DNA of 64,000 nt from NCBI GenBank assembly GCA_963707835.1, contig CAVPRI010000001.1, positions 620,001-684,000 on the forward strand. The letters run 5' to 3'. Positions 34,401 through 44,588 of the stretch are shown in pieces. Below the pieces are notes generated by a model, which made no database searches, was not told the origin of the DNA, and was given only the letters and a program-made list of their open reading frames with translations. Positions within the stretch are counted from its first letter, which is position 1; the number at the start of each line of letters is the position of its first letter. Position numbers and translations under genes: made by a program. The DNA is from Bog-473 sp963707835. Its GTDB lineage: Bacteria > Actinomycetota > Acidimicrobiia > Acidimicrobiales > RAAP-2.

Positions 34401-35426
34401 ATGCGGATCGCCATCGTGGGAGCGACGGGGCAGGTGGGCGTGGTGCTGCGCGCCATCCTGGCCGAGCGACACTTCCCGGTGGACTCCATGCGCTACCTGG
34501 CCTCGGCGCGTTCGGCCGGCCAGACCCTGCCGTGGGACGACGGGGAGCTCGTGGTCGAGGATCTGGCCACGGCGGACCTCTCGGGATCGACCTGGCGCTG
34601 TGCTCGGCGCCGGCGTCGGTGTCGCGCGCAGCGCGCACCGCGCCTGGCCGCCGCCGGAGCCGTGGTCATCGACAACTCGTCGGCCTGGCGCATGGACCCC
34701 GATGTCCCCCTGGTCGTTCCCGAGGCCAACGCCGAGGCGCTCGCCTCCATCCCCAAGGGCATCGTGGCCAACCCGAACTGCACCACCATGGTGGCCGTCC
34801 CGGTGCTCAAGCCGCTCCACGACGCCGCCGGGCTGCGCCGGCTGGTCGTCTCGACCTACCAGGCCGTCTCGGGAGGCGGGATCGAGGCGGTGGGGGAGCT
34901 GGCCGAGCAGCTGGCCAAGACGGTCGACCGAGCCCCGGAGCTGACCTTCGACGGCGCGGCCGTCGAGTACCCGCCCCGCCACGTGTACCCGGTGCCGATC
35001 GCCCACAACGTGATCCCCTTGCAGTTCACGGTGGTCGACGACGGCTCGTTCGAGACCGACGAGGAGCAGAAGTACCGCAACGAGGCCCGCAAGATCCTCG
35101 GCATCCCGGACCTGGCGGTCACCACCACCTGCGTGCGGGTGCCGGTGTTCACCGGCCACTCGGCCTCCATCGTCTGCGAGTTCGAGCGACCGTTGACGCC
35201 TGAGGCGGCCACCCACCTGCTGCGCACGGCGCCCGGGGTGGAGCTGGCCGACATCCCCACACCGCTGATGGCGGCCGGCCGCGATGTCTCCTACGTGGGG
35301 CGGATCCGCACGGCCCAGGGCGCCCCGCACGCGCTGGCCATGTTCGTGGTGGGCGACAACCTGCGCAAGGGTGCCGCGCTCAACGTGGTCCAGATCGCCG
35401 AGGAGCTGGTGGCCCGTCGGGGCTGA
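34401..35426 (+). CDS. asd: Aspartate-semialdehyde dehydrogenase, with two compensating frame changes
   Basis: The enzyme makes aspartate semialdehyde for lysine, threonine, methionine and diaminopimelate. The N terminus has IVGATGQVG for NADP, the catalytic Cys127 lies in VANPNCTTM, and later motifs SGGGIEAVGELAEQ and VPVFTGHS fit the bacterial family. About 341 residues, normal length. The frame stays open throughout, but between 34583 and 34631 the translation is nonsense: shifting it by one base gives the expected GIDLALCS, and after a second change SRARAPRLAAAGAVVIDN. Thus one base is missing near 34583-34585 (a GGG run) and one extra near 34631 (GCA-G-CGCGC). A naive translation therefore contains about 16 wrong residues. 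Recognising this matters for anyone using the protein sequence. Confidence 0.93.
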   Translation: MRIAIVGATGQVGVVLRAILAERHFPVDSMRYLASARSAGQTLPWDDGELVVEDLATADLSGSTWRCARRRRRCRAQRAPRLAAAGAVVIDNSSAWRMDPDVPLVVPEANAEALASIPKGIVANPNCTTMVAVPVLKPLHDAAGLRRLVVSTYQAVSGGGIEAVGELAEQLAKTVDRAPELTFDGAAVEYPPRHVYPVPIAHNVIPLQFTVVDDGSFETDEEQKYRNEARKILGIPDLAVTTTCVRVPVFTGHSASIVCEFERPLTPEAATHLLRTAPGVELADIPTPLMAAGRDVSYVGRIRTAQGAPHALAMFVVGDNLRKGAALNVVQIAEELVARRG

Positions 35427-35428
35427 CG

Positions 35429-36178
35429 TCAGTCCGGGCCGGACGAGGTCGGCTCGGGCCCGCCGGCCACCAAGGTGGCCAGGCGCCGGGCCAGGTTCAC
35501 CGCGTGGTCGCCGAAGCGCTCGTAGAAGCGGGCCACCATGGCCAGCTCGATGGCGACGGGCAGCGGCATGGTGCCGGCGACCAGCTCGGCGGTCAGCGTG
35601 ACGTGGAGGTCGTCGAGCTCGTCGTCGAGGTCGTCGATGTGGGAGGCGGCTTCCGCCGAGCGCTCGGCGAAGGCGTCGGCCGTCTCGCGCCAGATGGTGG
35701 TCGCCACCTCGCCCATGCGCTCGACCAGGCCGCGGCTACGGGCCGACATCTCGGCGCCCAGTCCCCGCGCCGCCCTCCGGGCGATGTGCTCGGCCAGGTC
35801 CCCGTTGCGCTCCAGGTCCGGGAGCATGCGCAAGATGGCCACGTACTCGCGGCGCTCGTCGGCGCTCGAGGCGTCGCTCAAGAGCTGGCGCTGCACCGTG
35901 GTCAGGACCTGACCGATCAGCTGGTCGATGACCTCGTCCCGCTTGACCAGGTCCTTGGCCGCATCGCGGTCGCCGGCCAGCAGCGCATGGGTGGCGCCGG
36001 CGATGCCTTCGCCGACCATGCCGAACACCTGGGCGAAGAGGCGGTCGATCTCGTCGGGCTCGGGCATGGTGCGCGGCCACAGGCGTTGCTCCATGGCCAG
36101 CGGGCCGGACGGCACCGTGTCCTCCTCCAGCTGATCCACCGGAGAGGTCCTCGTGCCGGCACCGAGTTTGAACGGCAT
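35429..36178 (-). CDS. phoU: PhoU-family phosphate signalling protein
   Basis: A 249-residue all-helical protein with two PhoU repeats. The metal/contact motifs are ERNGDLAEHI and RFYERFGDHAVNLARR, matching the conserved E/DxxxD pattern of each three-helix bundle. PhoU links the PstSCAB transporter to the PhoR-type sensor and represses the Pho response when phosphate is plentiful. Start ATG 36178 is chosen (MPFKLG), although the ribosome site is weak; a later Met would remove part of the N terminus. It is convergent with asd (two bases apart) and 14 kb from the pst operon. Presence of a PHO box at pst makes a shared regulon likely. Confidence 0.85.
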   Translation of the reverse strand: MPFKLGAGTRTSPVDQLEEDTVPSGPLAMEQRLWPRTMPEPDEIDRLFAQVFGMVGEGIAGATHALLAGDRDAAKDLVKRDEVIDQLIGQVLTTVQRQLLSDASSADERREYVAILRMLPDLERNGDLAEHIARRAARGLGAEMSARSRGLVERMGEVATTIWRETADAFAERSAEAASHIDDLDDELDDLHVTLTAELVAGTMPLPVAIELAMVARFYERFGDHAVNLARRLATLVAGGPEPTSSGPD

Positions 36179-36260
36179 CTCGCTCACGCTACCGGTTGCC
36201 CGCGGGGCCGGCGTCGAGCAGCATCCCCGCCCCGTCACATCCCACCGTTACCGTGACCCC

Positions 36261-37697
36261 ATGGTCGTCGGAACCGTCCTCGGACTGGTCATCGGGCTCG
36301 CGGCCGGGCTGGCCATGGGCATCGCCTGGCACCTCATGCACTCGGGCCGCGCCGTGTCCGCGGCCCGGCTGGCCGAGACCCGGCTGGCCGACGCCCGAGC
36401 CCTCGTCGAGTCCCAGCGGGTCCAGCTCGCCGAGGCCACGGCGGCCGCCGCAACGGCCGAGACGGCGCGCGCCGTGGCGACCTCGGAGCTCGAGTCGGCG
36501 CGTGCCGCCCGCGCCGAGCTGGCGAGCCGGGCCGAGGAGGACCGGACCAGGCTGGCCGGCGCGTTCGCCGAGCTCTCGGCCGAGGCGCTGGCCAAGAACA
36601 ACGAGCAATTCCTGGCCCTGGCCGACGCCCGCCTCAGCGAGGCCCACGTCGAGGTGCGCGGCGACCTGGCGCAGCGCGAGGAGTCCCTGGCCCGCCTGCT
36701 CGACCCGCTCAGCGAGACGCTGGCCCGCTACGAACGGGGCCTCCAGTCCATGGAGCTCGAGCGCCGGGGTGCCTACGAGGGCCTGCACGAGAAGGTGTCC
36801 CAGCTGCACGCCGGCCACGAGCAGCTGCGTCGGGAGACCCGCAACCTGGTCACCGCGCTGCGCTCGCCCCAGACGCGCGGGCGCTGGGGCGAGGTCCAGC
36901 TGCGCCGGGTGGCCGAGCTGTCGGGCATGGTGGCCCACTGCGACTTCGACGAGCAGGTGTCGACACACACCGACGACGGGACCGTGCGGCCCGACATGGT
37001 CGTGCACATGCCCGGGGGCGGCGAGGTGGTCGTCGACGCCAAGGTGCCGCTCGAGGCGTTCTTGGCCCTGCTCGATGCCGACGACGACGAGAGCCGCGCC
37101 CAGTGCCAGGCCCGCCACGCCCGCCAGCTGCGCTCCCACGTCGACGCGCTGGCGAAGAAGGAGTACTGGAAGCAATTCGACCCCTCGCCGCAGATGGTGG
37201 TGGCGTTCATTCCCGGGGACCATCTGCTATCGGCCGCTTTCGAGGCCGACCCGACCCTCCAGGAGCACGCCATGGCGCAGAGCGTGCTGCTCACCACCCC
37301 GGTCACCCTGATCGCCCTGTTGCGCACCGTGGCCCTTGGCTGGCAGCAGGAGACGCTGGCCGAGAGTGCCCGGGAGGTGCAGAAGCTCGGCGTCGAGCTC
37401 TACGACCGCCTGCGAGTGATGAGCGGTCACCTGGGCTCTCTGCAGCGGAGCCTGTCCTCGACCGTCGAGGCCTACAACAAGACGGTCGGCTCGTTCGAGT
37501 CGCGCGTGCTGGTCTCGGCCCGCAAGTTCCCGAGCCTCGGCGTGGGGCGCGACGGTTCTGAGATCATCGAGCTGGGGCCCATCGAGACGGCGCCGCGCCA
37601 CCTCCAGGCCCTCGACGCCCCATCCGACGAGGAGCCGGAGGGTGAGCCGACGATCAGGGCTCTGCCCGATGGGGCGGCCAACGCCGGCACGGGCTAG
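36261..37697 (+). CDS. rmuC: DNA recombination protein RmuC
   Basis: A 478-residue protein with an N-terminal membrane helix (residues 3-25), a long Ala/Glu/Arg coiled coil (about 30-200) and the RmuC nuclease-like domain: NLVTALRSPQTRGRWGEVQL, DMVVHMPGGGEVVVDAKVPLEAFLAL and FIPGDHLLSAAFEADPTLQ are diagnostic (each shown in part: RGRWGEVQLRR, VVVDAKVPLEAF, FIPGDHLL). RmuC limits inversions at short inverted repeats. It precedes recC by 43 bases and may belong to the same repair operon. The start ATG 36261 has no strong ribosome site. Confidence 0.93.
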   Translation: MVVGTVLGLVIGLAAGLAMGIAWHLMHSGRAVSAARLAETRLADARALVESQRVQLAEATAAAATAETARAVATSELESARAARAELASRAEEDRTRLAGAFAELSAEALAKNNEQFLALADARLSEAHVEVRGDLAQREESLARLLDPLSETLARYERGLQSMELERRGAYEGLHEKVSQLHAGHEQLRRETRNLVTALRSPQTRGRWGEVQLRRVAELSGMVAHCDFDEQVSTHTDDGTVRPDMVVHMPGGGEVVVDAKVPLEAFLALLDADDDESRAQCQARHARQLRSHVDALAKKEYWKQFDPSPQMVVAFIPGDHLLSAAFEADPTLQEHAMAQSVLLTTPVTLIALLRTVALGWQQETLAESAREVQKLGVELYDRLRVMSGHLGSLQRSLSSTVEAYNKTVGSFESRVLVSARKFPSLGVGRDGSEIIELGPIETAPRHLQALDAPSDEEPEGEPTIRALPDGAANAGTG

Positions 37698-37740
37698 CGG
37701 GCCCGCAGCGCGGCGAACAGCCGCGACCTACGCTGCCCCG

Positions 37741-40700
37741 GTGCTCCACGTCCACCGCTCCGACCGGGCCGACGTGTTGGTGGGTGCCCTGGCCCGGCTG
37801 GTGGCCGTACCGCTGGACCCGATCACCCCCGAAGTGGTCTCGGTGCCCACGCGCGGCATCGAGCGGTGGTTGACCCAGCAGCTCTCCTCGTACCTGGGGA
37901 CCTCACCGGGCCGCGGCGATGGGGTCTGCGCCAACATCGAATTCCCCTTTCCCGGCTCGCTGGTCAACGGCGCCCTGGCCCGAGCCGCCGAGGTCGATCC
38001 GAGGTCGGACCCGTGGTTGCCCGAGCGCGCCGCCTGGCCCCTCATGGAGGTGGTCGAGGCACATCTGGCCGACCCGTGGCTGGCTCCGCTGGCCCGGCAC
38101 ATGGAGGAGTCGGCGCGGTTCTCGAGCGTGCGCCACGTGGCCGACCTCTTCGACCGGTACGCCGTCCACCGCCCCGACATGGTGCAGCGCTGGTCCGAAG
38201 GGGACCGACGTGAGGGCGAGACGCTGTGGCAGTACGAGCTTTGGCGGATCCTGCGGCAGCGGATCGGCCAAGCCAGCCCCGCCGAGCGCCTGCGCGAGGC
38301 GTGCGACCGGTTGCGGGCCGAGCCGGGGATGATCGACGCGCCCGAGCGCGTGTCGCTGTTCGGGCTCACCCGGCTGCCGGCCAGCTATCTGGACGTGCTC
38401 GAGGCCGTGGCCGCGGGACGGGACGTCCACCTCTTCCTGCTCCACCCCTCACCGGCACTGTGGGACCGGTTGGCCGGCGTGATCGGTCCGGGCTCGCGCC
38501 ACACGCTGCGCCGTGACGACCCGACCGCACGGGCACCGCGCCATCCGCTGCTGTCCTCGTGGGGACGAGACGCCCGGGAGATGCAGCTGGTGCTCGGTGG
38601 GGCGCTGGCGCACGGCGAGGGAGCGGCCGCGGCGCCCCTCACCGGCGGGGCGACCCTGCTGCACCGGATCCAAGAGGACATCCGCGCCGACCGCGCCCCG
38701 CTCGGGTCCAGCGCGTCCGGCGCCGAGGAGCGGCCCGCTCTCGACCCTGATGACGACAGCATCCGGATCCATTCCTGCCACGGGAGGGGTCGCCAGGTCG
38801 AGGTGCTCCGTGACGCCCTTCTCCACCTGTTCGAGGACGATCCCGACCTGGAGCCTCGCGACGTGATCGTGATGTGCCCCGACATCGAAACCTTCGCGCC
38901 CCTGATCGAGGCCGGCTTCGGTGCGCACGATCGCTCGGACGTGGCGCGCCTCGGCCCGGGCCAGCTCGAGATCCGCCTCGCCGACCGCTCGCTGCGCCAG
39001 ACCAACCCGGTGCTCGGGGTGGTGGCCGAGGTGCTCGAGCTGGCGTCGGCGCGCGATCACCGCCTCCCAGCTGCTCGACCTGGCCGGGCGCGAGCCCGTC
39101 CGGCGTCGGTTCCGCCTGGCCGACGACGACCTGGCCCGGCTGGAGGAGTGGGTGCGCCAGGCGGGGATCCGCTGGGGGTTCGATGCCCCACACCGCGAGA
39201 TGTTCCAGCTGGGTTCGGTGGCCGCCAACACGTGGCGCGCCGGGCTCGACCGCCTCCTCCTGGGTGTCGCCATGGCCGACGAGCGCGAGCGGCTCTTCGG
39301 CGGCACCCTGCCGCTCGACGACGTGGAGAGCGGCGACATCGAGCTGGCCGGCCGGCTGGCCGAGCTCGTCGAGCGCCTGCAGCGGGCCGTGGACCTCCTG
39401 GCGGCCGAGCGCACGGTGGACGAGTGGGTGCGCGCCCTGACCTGGATCGCCGACGCGCTCACGGTGACCCCGGCCCAGGAGGGGTGGCAACGGGCCGAGC
39501 TGACCGCTCTGCTGGGCGCCCTGGTCGAGGAGGCCACCGGGAGCGGGCGGGTGAGCCCCGTGGTGCTCTCGTGTGACGACGTCCGCTCGTTGCTGAGCGA
39601 CCGGCTCAAGGGCCGGCCGACCCGGGCCAACTTCCGCACCGGCCACGTCACGGTCTGCACGCTGGTCCCGATGCGCTCGATCCCGCACCGGGTGGTCTGC
39701 CTGCTCGGGCTCGACGACGGCGAGCTTCCCGCGCCACATCGAGCGCGACGGCGACGACCTGACGGCCCAGGAGCCCCGGGTCGGCGACCGCGACGCGCGG
39801 AGCGAGGACCGCCAGCTGCTGCTCGATGCACTCCTGGCGGCGCGCGACCGGGTGGTGATCACCTACAGCGGCCACGACGAGCGCTCCAACCTGCCCCGGC
39901 CTCCGGCCGTGCCGGTCGGGGAGCTGCTCGACGTGATCGACCGGACCGTGCGCGTCCCCGACGGACTGGCGCGCCACGCCGCCGTCGTCACTCACCCGCT
40001 CCAGCCCTTCGACCCGCGGAACTACGAGCCGGGCCGCCTGGTCGGCGGGAGTCCCTGGAGCTTCGACCGCCTGCACCTCGACGGGGCACGCGCCGCACTC
40101 GGGCGCGCCGGCGAGCTCCCGCCCTTCCTCGCCCACCCGCTCGACGAGCGCGCTCCGGACCCGGCCCAGCCGGTGGCGCTCGACGCTCTCGAGCGCTTCG
40201 TGCGCCATCCGGTGCGCGCCTTCCTGCGCCAGCGTCTCGGCGTGTCGCTGTGGGACCGCACGCGCGAATCCGAAGATGCCATCCCGATCGACCTCGACGG
40301 CCTGGCCAAGTGGGAGCTGGGCGAGCGGATCCTGACGGCGCGCCTGGCCGGGGCGCCCTGGACCGACTGCGAGGCCGCCGAGGTGGCCCGCGGCGGGCTG
40401 CCGCCCGGGGCGTTGGCCGGGCCGCTGCTCGACGAGCTGCACGACGACATCGAGGCGATCCTCCAGGCCCTCGCCGGCGCCTCGGGCGACGGCCGTGCGC
40501 CCACAGGCGCCGTGCCGCCGGCTCCGGTCGACGTGGCGGTGGCGCTCGAGGGGCTGTCCGCGGTCAGCGGCTCGGTGGCCGGGCTGCGCGGCGACGTGCT
40601 CGAGGTGGTCACCTACCGCAGGATCCAGCCGGGCCTGCGCCTGGCCGCGTGGGTGCGGCTGCTGGCGCTCACGGCGGCTGATCCGGCGCGCCCGTTCGAG

Positions 40701-41165
40701 GCGGTGACCGTGTGCCGTTCCGAGAACGGGTCGCGCCGGCCGGTGACCGTGGCCCGCCTGGGCCCGCTCGGCCCCGACGGCCCGACCCGCCATTCCGTGG
40801 CCACCGCGCACCTGGGCGCGCTCGTCGGGCTGTTCCGCCGGGGTCTGCGCGAGCCGCTCCCGCTGTACTGCAAGACGTCCGCCGCCTACGCGTCGGCGTT
40901 GCGGGCCGGTGCCGACGACGCGCTGACCCTCGCTGCCAAGGAGTGGGAGTCGCCCTTCGGCCCCCGCAGCCACGAGGACCGCGACCCCGAGCACATGTTG
41001 GTCTTCAGCGGCGCTCCGACCTTCGCCGAGATGCTGCACCGCACCGGCGCGCCCTCCTCGGAGGAGGAGGCGGGCCTCGGCGGGGGCGAGCGGTGGCGGT
41101 TCGGCCTCTACGCCCGGTGCCTCTGGGACGGGCTGCTCGACGTGGAGAGGGTGACCAAGCAGTGA
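37741..41165 (+). CDS. recC: Exodeoxyribonuclease V subunit gamma (RecC), frame interrupted twice
   Basis: Starting at GTG 37741, the protein opens with LHVHRSDRADVLVGALARL and VSVPTRGIERWLTQQLS, which define RecC. Frame changes near 39047-39055 and 39728-39735 (each one extra base) separate three parts: the first ends at VVAEVLELASAR, the second begins ITASQLLDLAGREPVRRRF and ends CLLGLDDGELP, the third begins RHIERDGDDLTAQEPRVGDR and contains the inactive nuclease-like C-terminal domain (PLQPFDPRNY). Joined length is 1140 residues, as expected. RecC recognises Chi and splits the strands in the RecBCD complex. Its stop overlaps the recB start (GTGA), so the genes are coupled. RecBCD is less common than AddAB/AdnAB in actinobacteria, though mycobacteria have it. 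Confidence 0.93.
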
Positions 41166-44100
41166 CGCCCGCCGAGGTCGAGCCCTTCGATCCCTACGGG
41201 CCCCTGCCGGAGGGGACCACGCTGCTCGAGGCGAGCGCGGGTACCGGGAAGACCTTCACCATCGCCGCCCTGACCACGCGCTACGTGGCCGAGCGGGGCG
41301 TGCCGGTCGACCGCCTGCTGGTGATCACCTTCACCCGCATGGCCACCGGCGAGCTCCGCGAGCGGGTCCGTGAGCGCCTGGTGCGGGCCCACGACGGGCT
41401 CGACCAGGTGATCGACGGCCAGGGCCGCCCGGGCGAGGACGAACTGGTCGACCACCTGGCCGCCGTGGGGCCCGACGAGCAGCGCCTGCGGCGGGACCGG
41501 CTGGCCGCGGCCATCGCCGAGTTCGACGCGGCCACCATCGAGACCACCCACGGCTTCTGCCTCCAGGTGCTCTACGGCCTGGGCACCGCGGGCGACGTGG
41601 ACCGCGAGGTCACCCTGGTCGAGGACGTCCGCGACCTGCTCGAAGAGGTCGTCGACGACCTGTACCTGCGCAAGTTCGCCCGGAGGGGGAACGAGGTGGG
41701 CTTCTCGCGCCGCGAGGCCCTCACCATCGCCCGGAAGGTGATCGGCCACCCCGACGCCATCGTGGTGCCGTCGCCTGCCCCGGCCGGCACCGCACACCAG
41801 GCCGGGGACGATCCGTCGCTCATCAAGAGCCGCTTCGCCGAGGCCGTGCGCGCCCAGATGGAGCAGCGCAAGCGGGCGCGGCGGATCCTCACCTACGACG
41901 ACGTGCTGCTCCGCCTGCGGGCCACGCTCGCGCGACCCCGGTCGTGGGCCCCTGGCGCGCACCAGGCTGCGCGATCGCTACGACGTGGTGCTGGTCGACG
42001 AGTTTCAGGACACCGACCCGGTGCAGTGGGAGATCATGCACCGGGCCTTCGGGAGCTCCGAGGACCCGCAGGACTCACCGACCACGCTGCTCCTCATCGG
42101 CGACCCCAAGCAGGCGATCTACGCCTTCCGCGGCGCCGACGTGCACACCTACCTCGGGGCCAAGCGGTCGGTGGACGCCGAGTGGACGCTCGACACCAAC
42201 TGGCGCAGCGACGCCGCCCTTCTGACCGCCTTCGACGCGCTCTTCGCCGGGGCCCAGCTCGGCCAGGCGGGGATCTCGTACCGCAACGTGCGGCCGGCCC
42301 CGGCCAACGTGGCCCCACGGCTGGTCGGCGCGCCGGTCGCCGCCCCGCTGCGGGTGCGCGTGGTCCACGCCGAGGACGGTCTCGTCCCGCGGACCCAAGG
42401 CGGGCAGCCGCGCGCCCCCGAGGCGCGCGAGCTCATCGCCCGGGACGTCGCCGCGACCACCGTCGAGATGCTGCACGCCGCCCCCGAGCTGATCGCCCGA
42501 CGCCACGACGGCGCCGAGGCGGGCCGGCGGCACCTGCACCCGGGGGACGTGGCCGTGCTGGTGCGCTCCAACGGACAGGCGACCACGGTGCGCGACGCCC
42601 TGCAGGCGGCCGGCGTCCCGGCCGTCATCGGTGGCGCGGGCTCGGTGTTCGTCTCCGACGCGGCGCGCCAGTGGCTGCGCCTGCTCGAGGCGCTCGAGCG
42701 CCCCACGGCGCGCGACCGCGCCTCGCTCGTGGCCCTGTCGGTCTTCGTCGGCTGGACCGCGGCCGACGTGGCGACGCGCCGCGGACGCCGAGTGGGACGG
42801 TCTGCACCTCTCCCTGCATGCGTGGGCCCGGTGCCTCCGCGACCGGGGGGTGGCCTCGCTCCACGAGACGGTCAGCGCGCAGCGCGGCGTCCCGGCCCGG
42901 GTGCTCGGCCGGCCCGCCGGTGAGCGATTCATGACCGACCTGCGTCACGTGGCGCAGCTCCTGCACGAGGCGGCGGTGACCGAGGGCGTGGGGCCGACCG
43001 CCCTGGCGAACTGGCTGGGCCGGCGCATCGCCGAGGCCGACCGCGACACCGAGAGCGAGGAGCGGACCCGCCGACTCGAGTCCGACTCCCAGGCGGTCCA
43101 GGTGATCACCATCCACCGCAGCAAGGGCCTCGAGTTCCCCGTGGTGCTGTGCCCGTTCCCGTGGGACGGGTGGAACCCCACGATCGAGGTGCCGGTCTTC
43201 CACGACCAGGGCGGCGAGCGCGCCGTCGACGTGGGGTCCCCGGCCGCGGTCCTCACCGCCCACCGCAAGATGGCCGGGGACGAGGACCAGGGCGAGAGCC
43301 TGCGGCTCCTCTACGTCGCGCTCGACGCGGGCCCAGCACCAAGCCGTGCTGTGGTGGGCCGGGACGACCCACACCAAGAACTCGCCGCTCTCCCGGCTGC
43401 TCTTCGCCCGGGAGCCTGACGGCGTGGTGGCCCCGCACGGCACCCGCACCCCGGCCGACGCCGCGGTCGAGGCCAGGCTGGCCGGCCTGGGGTCGGGCAT
43501 CGTGGTCGAGCGCGTCACACCCCCGGCAGACGCGCAGTGGCGGCCCGCCCGGTCCCGCCCCGTCGCGCTCGACGCTGCCGATTTCGACCGGGTGCTCGAC
43601 GCCGGCTGGCGACGCGTCTCGTACTCGGGCATCACAGCGCCCGCTGCACGAGCTTCCGCCGACCGTCAGCAGCGAGCCGGAGGTCTCACTGACCGTCGAC
43701 GAGGAGTCGCCGGCCCCGGCATGGACCCTGCCGGGCGTCTCGGCCGAGGAGTCGCGCTGGCGCGCCGTCCCCCTCGCGCTGGCCTCCATGCCCGGCGGCG
43801 CGCTGGTCGGCACCGTGGTGCACAACACGCTCGAGCGCGTCGACTTCGACGCCGGCGACCTCGAGGCCGCGGTGGCCGATGCCCTGTCCCACGAGGCGGC
43901 GTGGCACAACCTCGACCTCGGTGACATCGACGCGGTGGTGGCCGGTCTGTGCGCGACCATCGAGTCGCCCCTCGGGGCGGCGGCGGGGGGCCGACGGCTG
44001 CGTGACGTGGCGCGCTGTGACCGCCTCGACGAGCTGAACTTCGAGCTGCCGCTGGTGGGCGGTGACGAGCCCGCGGGGACGCTCCACGTGCGCGACGTGG

Positions 44101-44588
44101 CCGACGTGCTGACCGCCCTGGTGCCCGAGGGCGACCCGCTGCACGCCTATGCCGCCAGCCTCCGTGACGAGGCGCTCGACGGCGTGCTGCGGGGCTACCT
44201 CAACGGGAGCCTGGACCTCGTGTTCCGGCTTCCCGACGGGCGATTCGTGCTGGCCGACTACAAGAGCAACAAACTGGCGGCTCCCGGTGAGGAGCTCACG
44301 GCATGGCACTACCGTCGGGCCGCCCTCGACGCCGAGATGGCCGCGGCCCACTACCCGCTCCAGGCACTGCTCTACGCCGTGGCGCTCCACCGGTACCTGC
44401 GATGGCGGCTCCCCGGGTACGACCCGGCCGAGCACTTCGGCGGGATCGTGTATCTCTTCGTGCGCGGCATGAGCGCCCTCGAGCCGCTGCCCGAGGACGC
44501 CGGGCCGTGCGGGGTCTGGTCGTGGTGCCCCTCCGCCCCGTTGATCGAGGCGCTGAGCGACCTGTTCGACCGGGGAGCGGGGTCATGA
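41162..44588 (+). CDS. recB: Exodeoxyribonuclease V subunit beta (RecB), frame interrupted four times
   Basis: From GTG 41162 the helicase opens with LPEGTTLLEASAGTGKTFTI (Walker A, residues 24-31). Motif II is LVDEFQDTDPVQWE, motif III LIGDPKQAIYAFRGAD, motif V TIHRSKGLEFPVVL and motif VI LYVALTRAQ, which is seen only after removing one G at 43324. The nuclease domain has LVGTVVHNTLE and the catalytic LADYKSNK. Frame changes lie near 41928-41935, 42774-42782, 43324 and 43637, all of the one-extra-base type; joined length is 1140 residues, matching the family. RecB is the 3'-5' helicase and the nuclease of RecBCD. The stop overlaps the recD start by four bases (ATGA). Confidence 0.94.
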
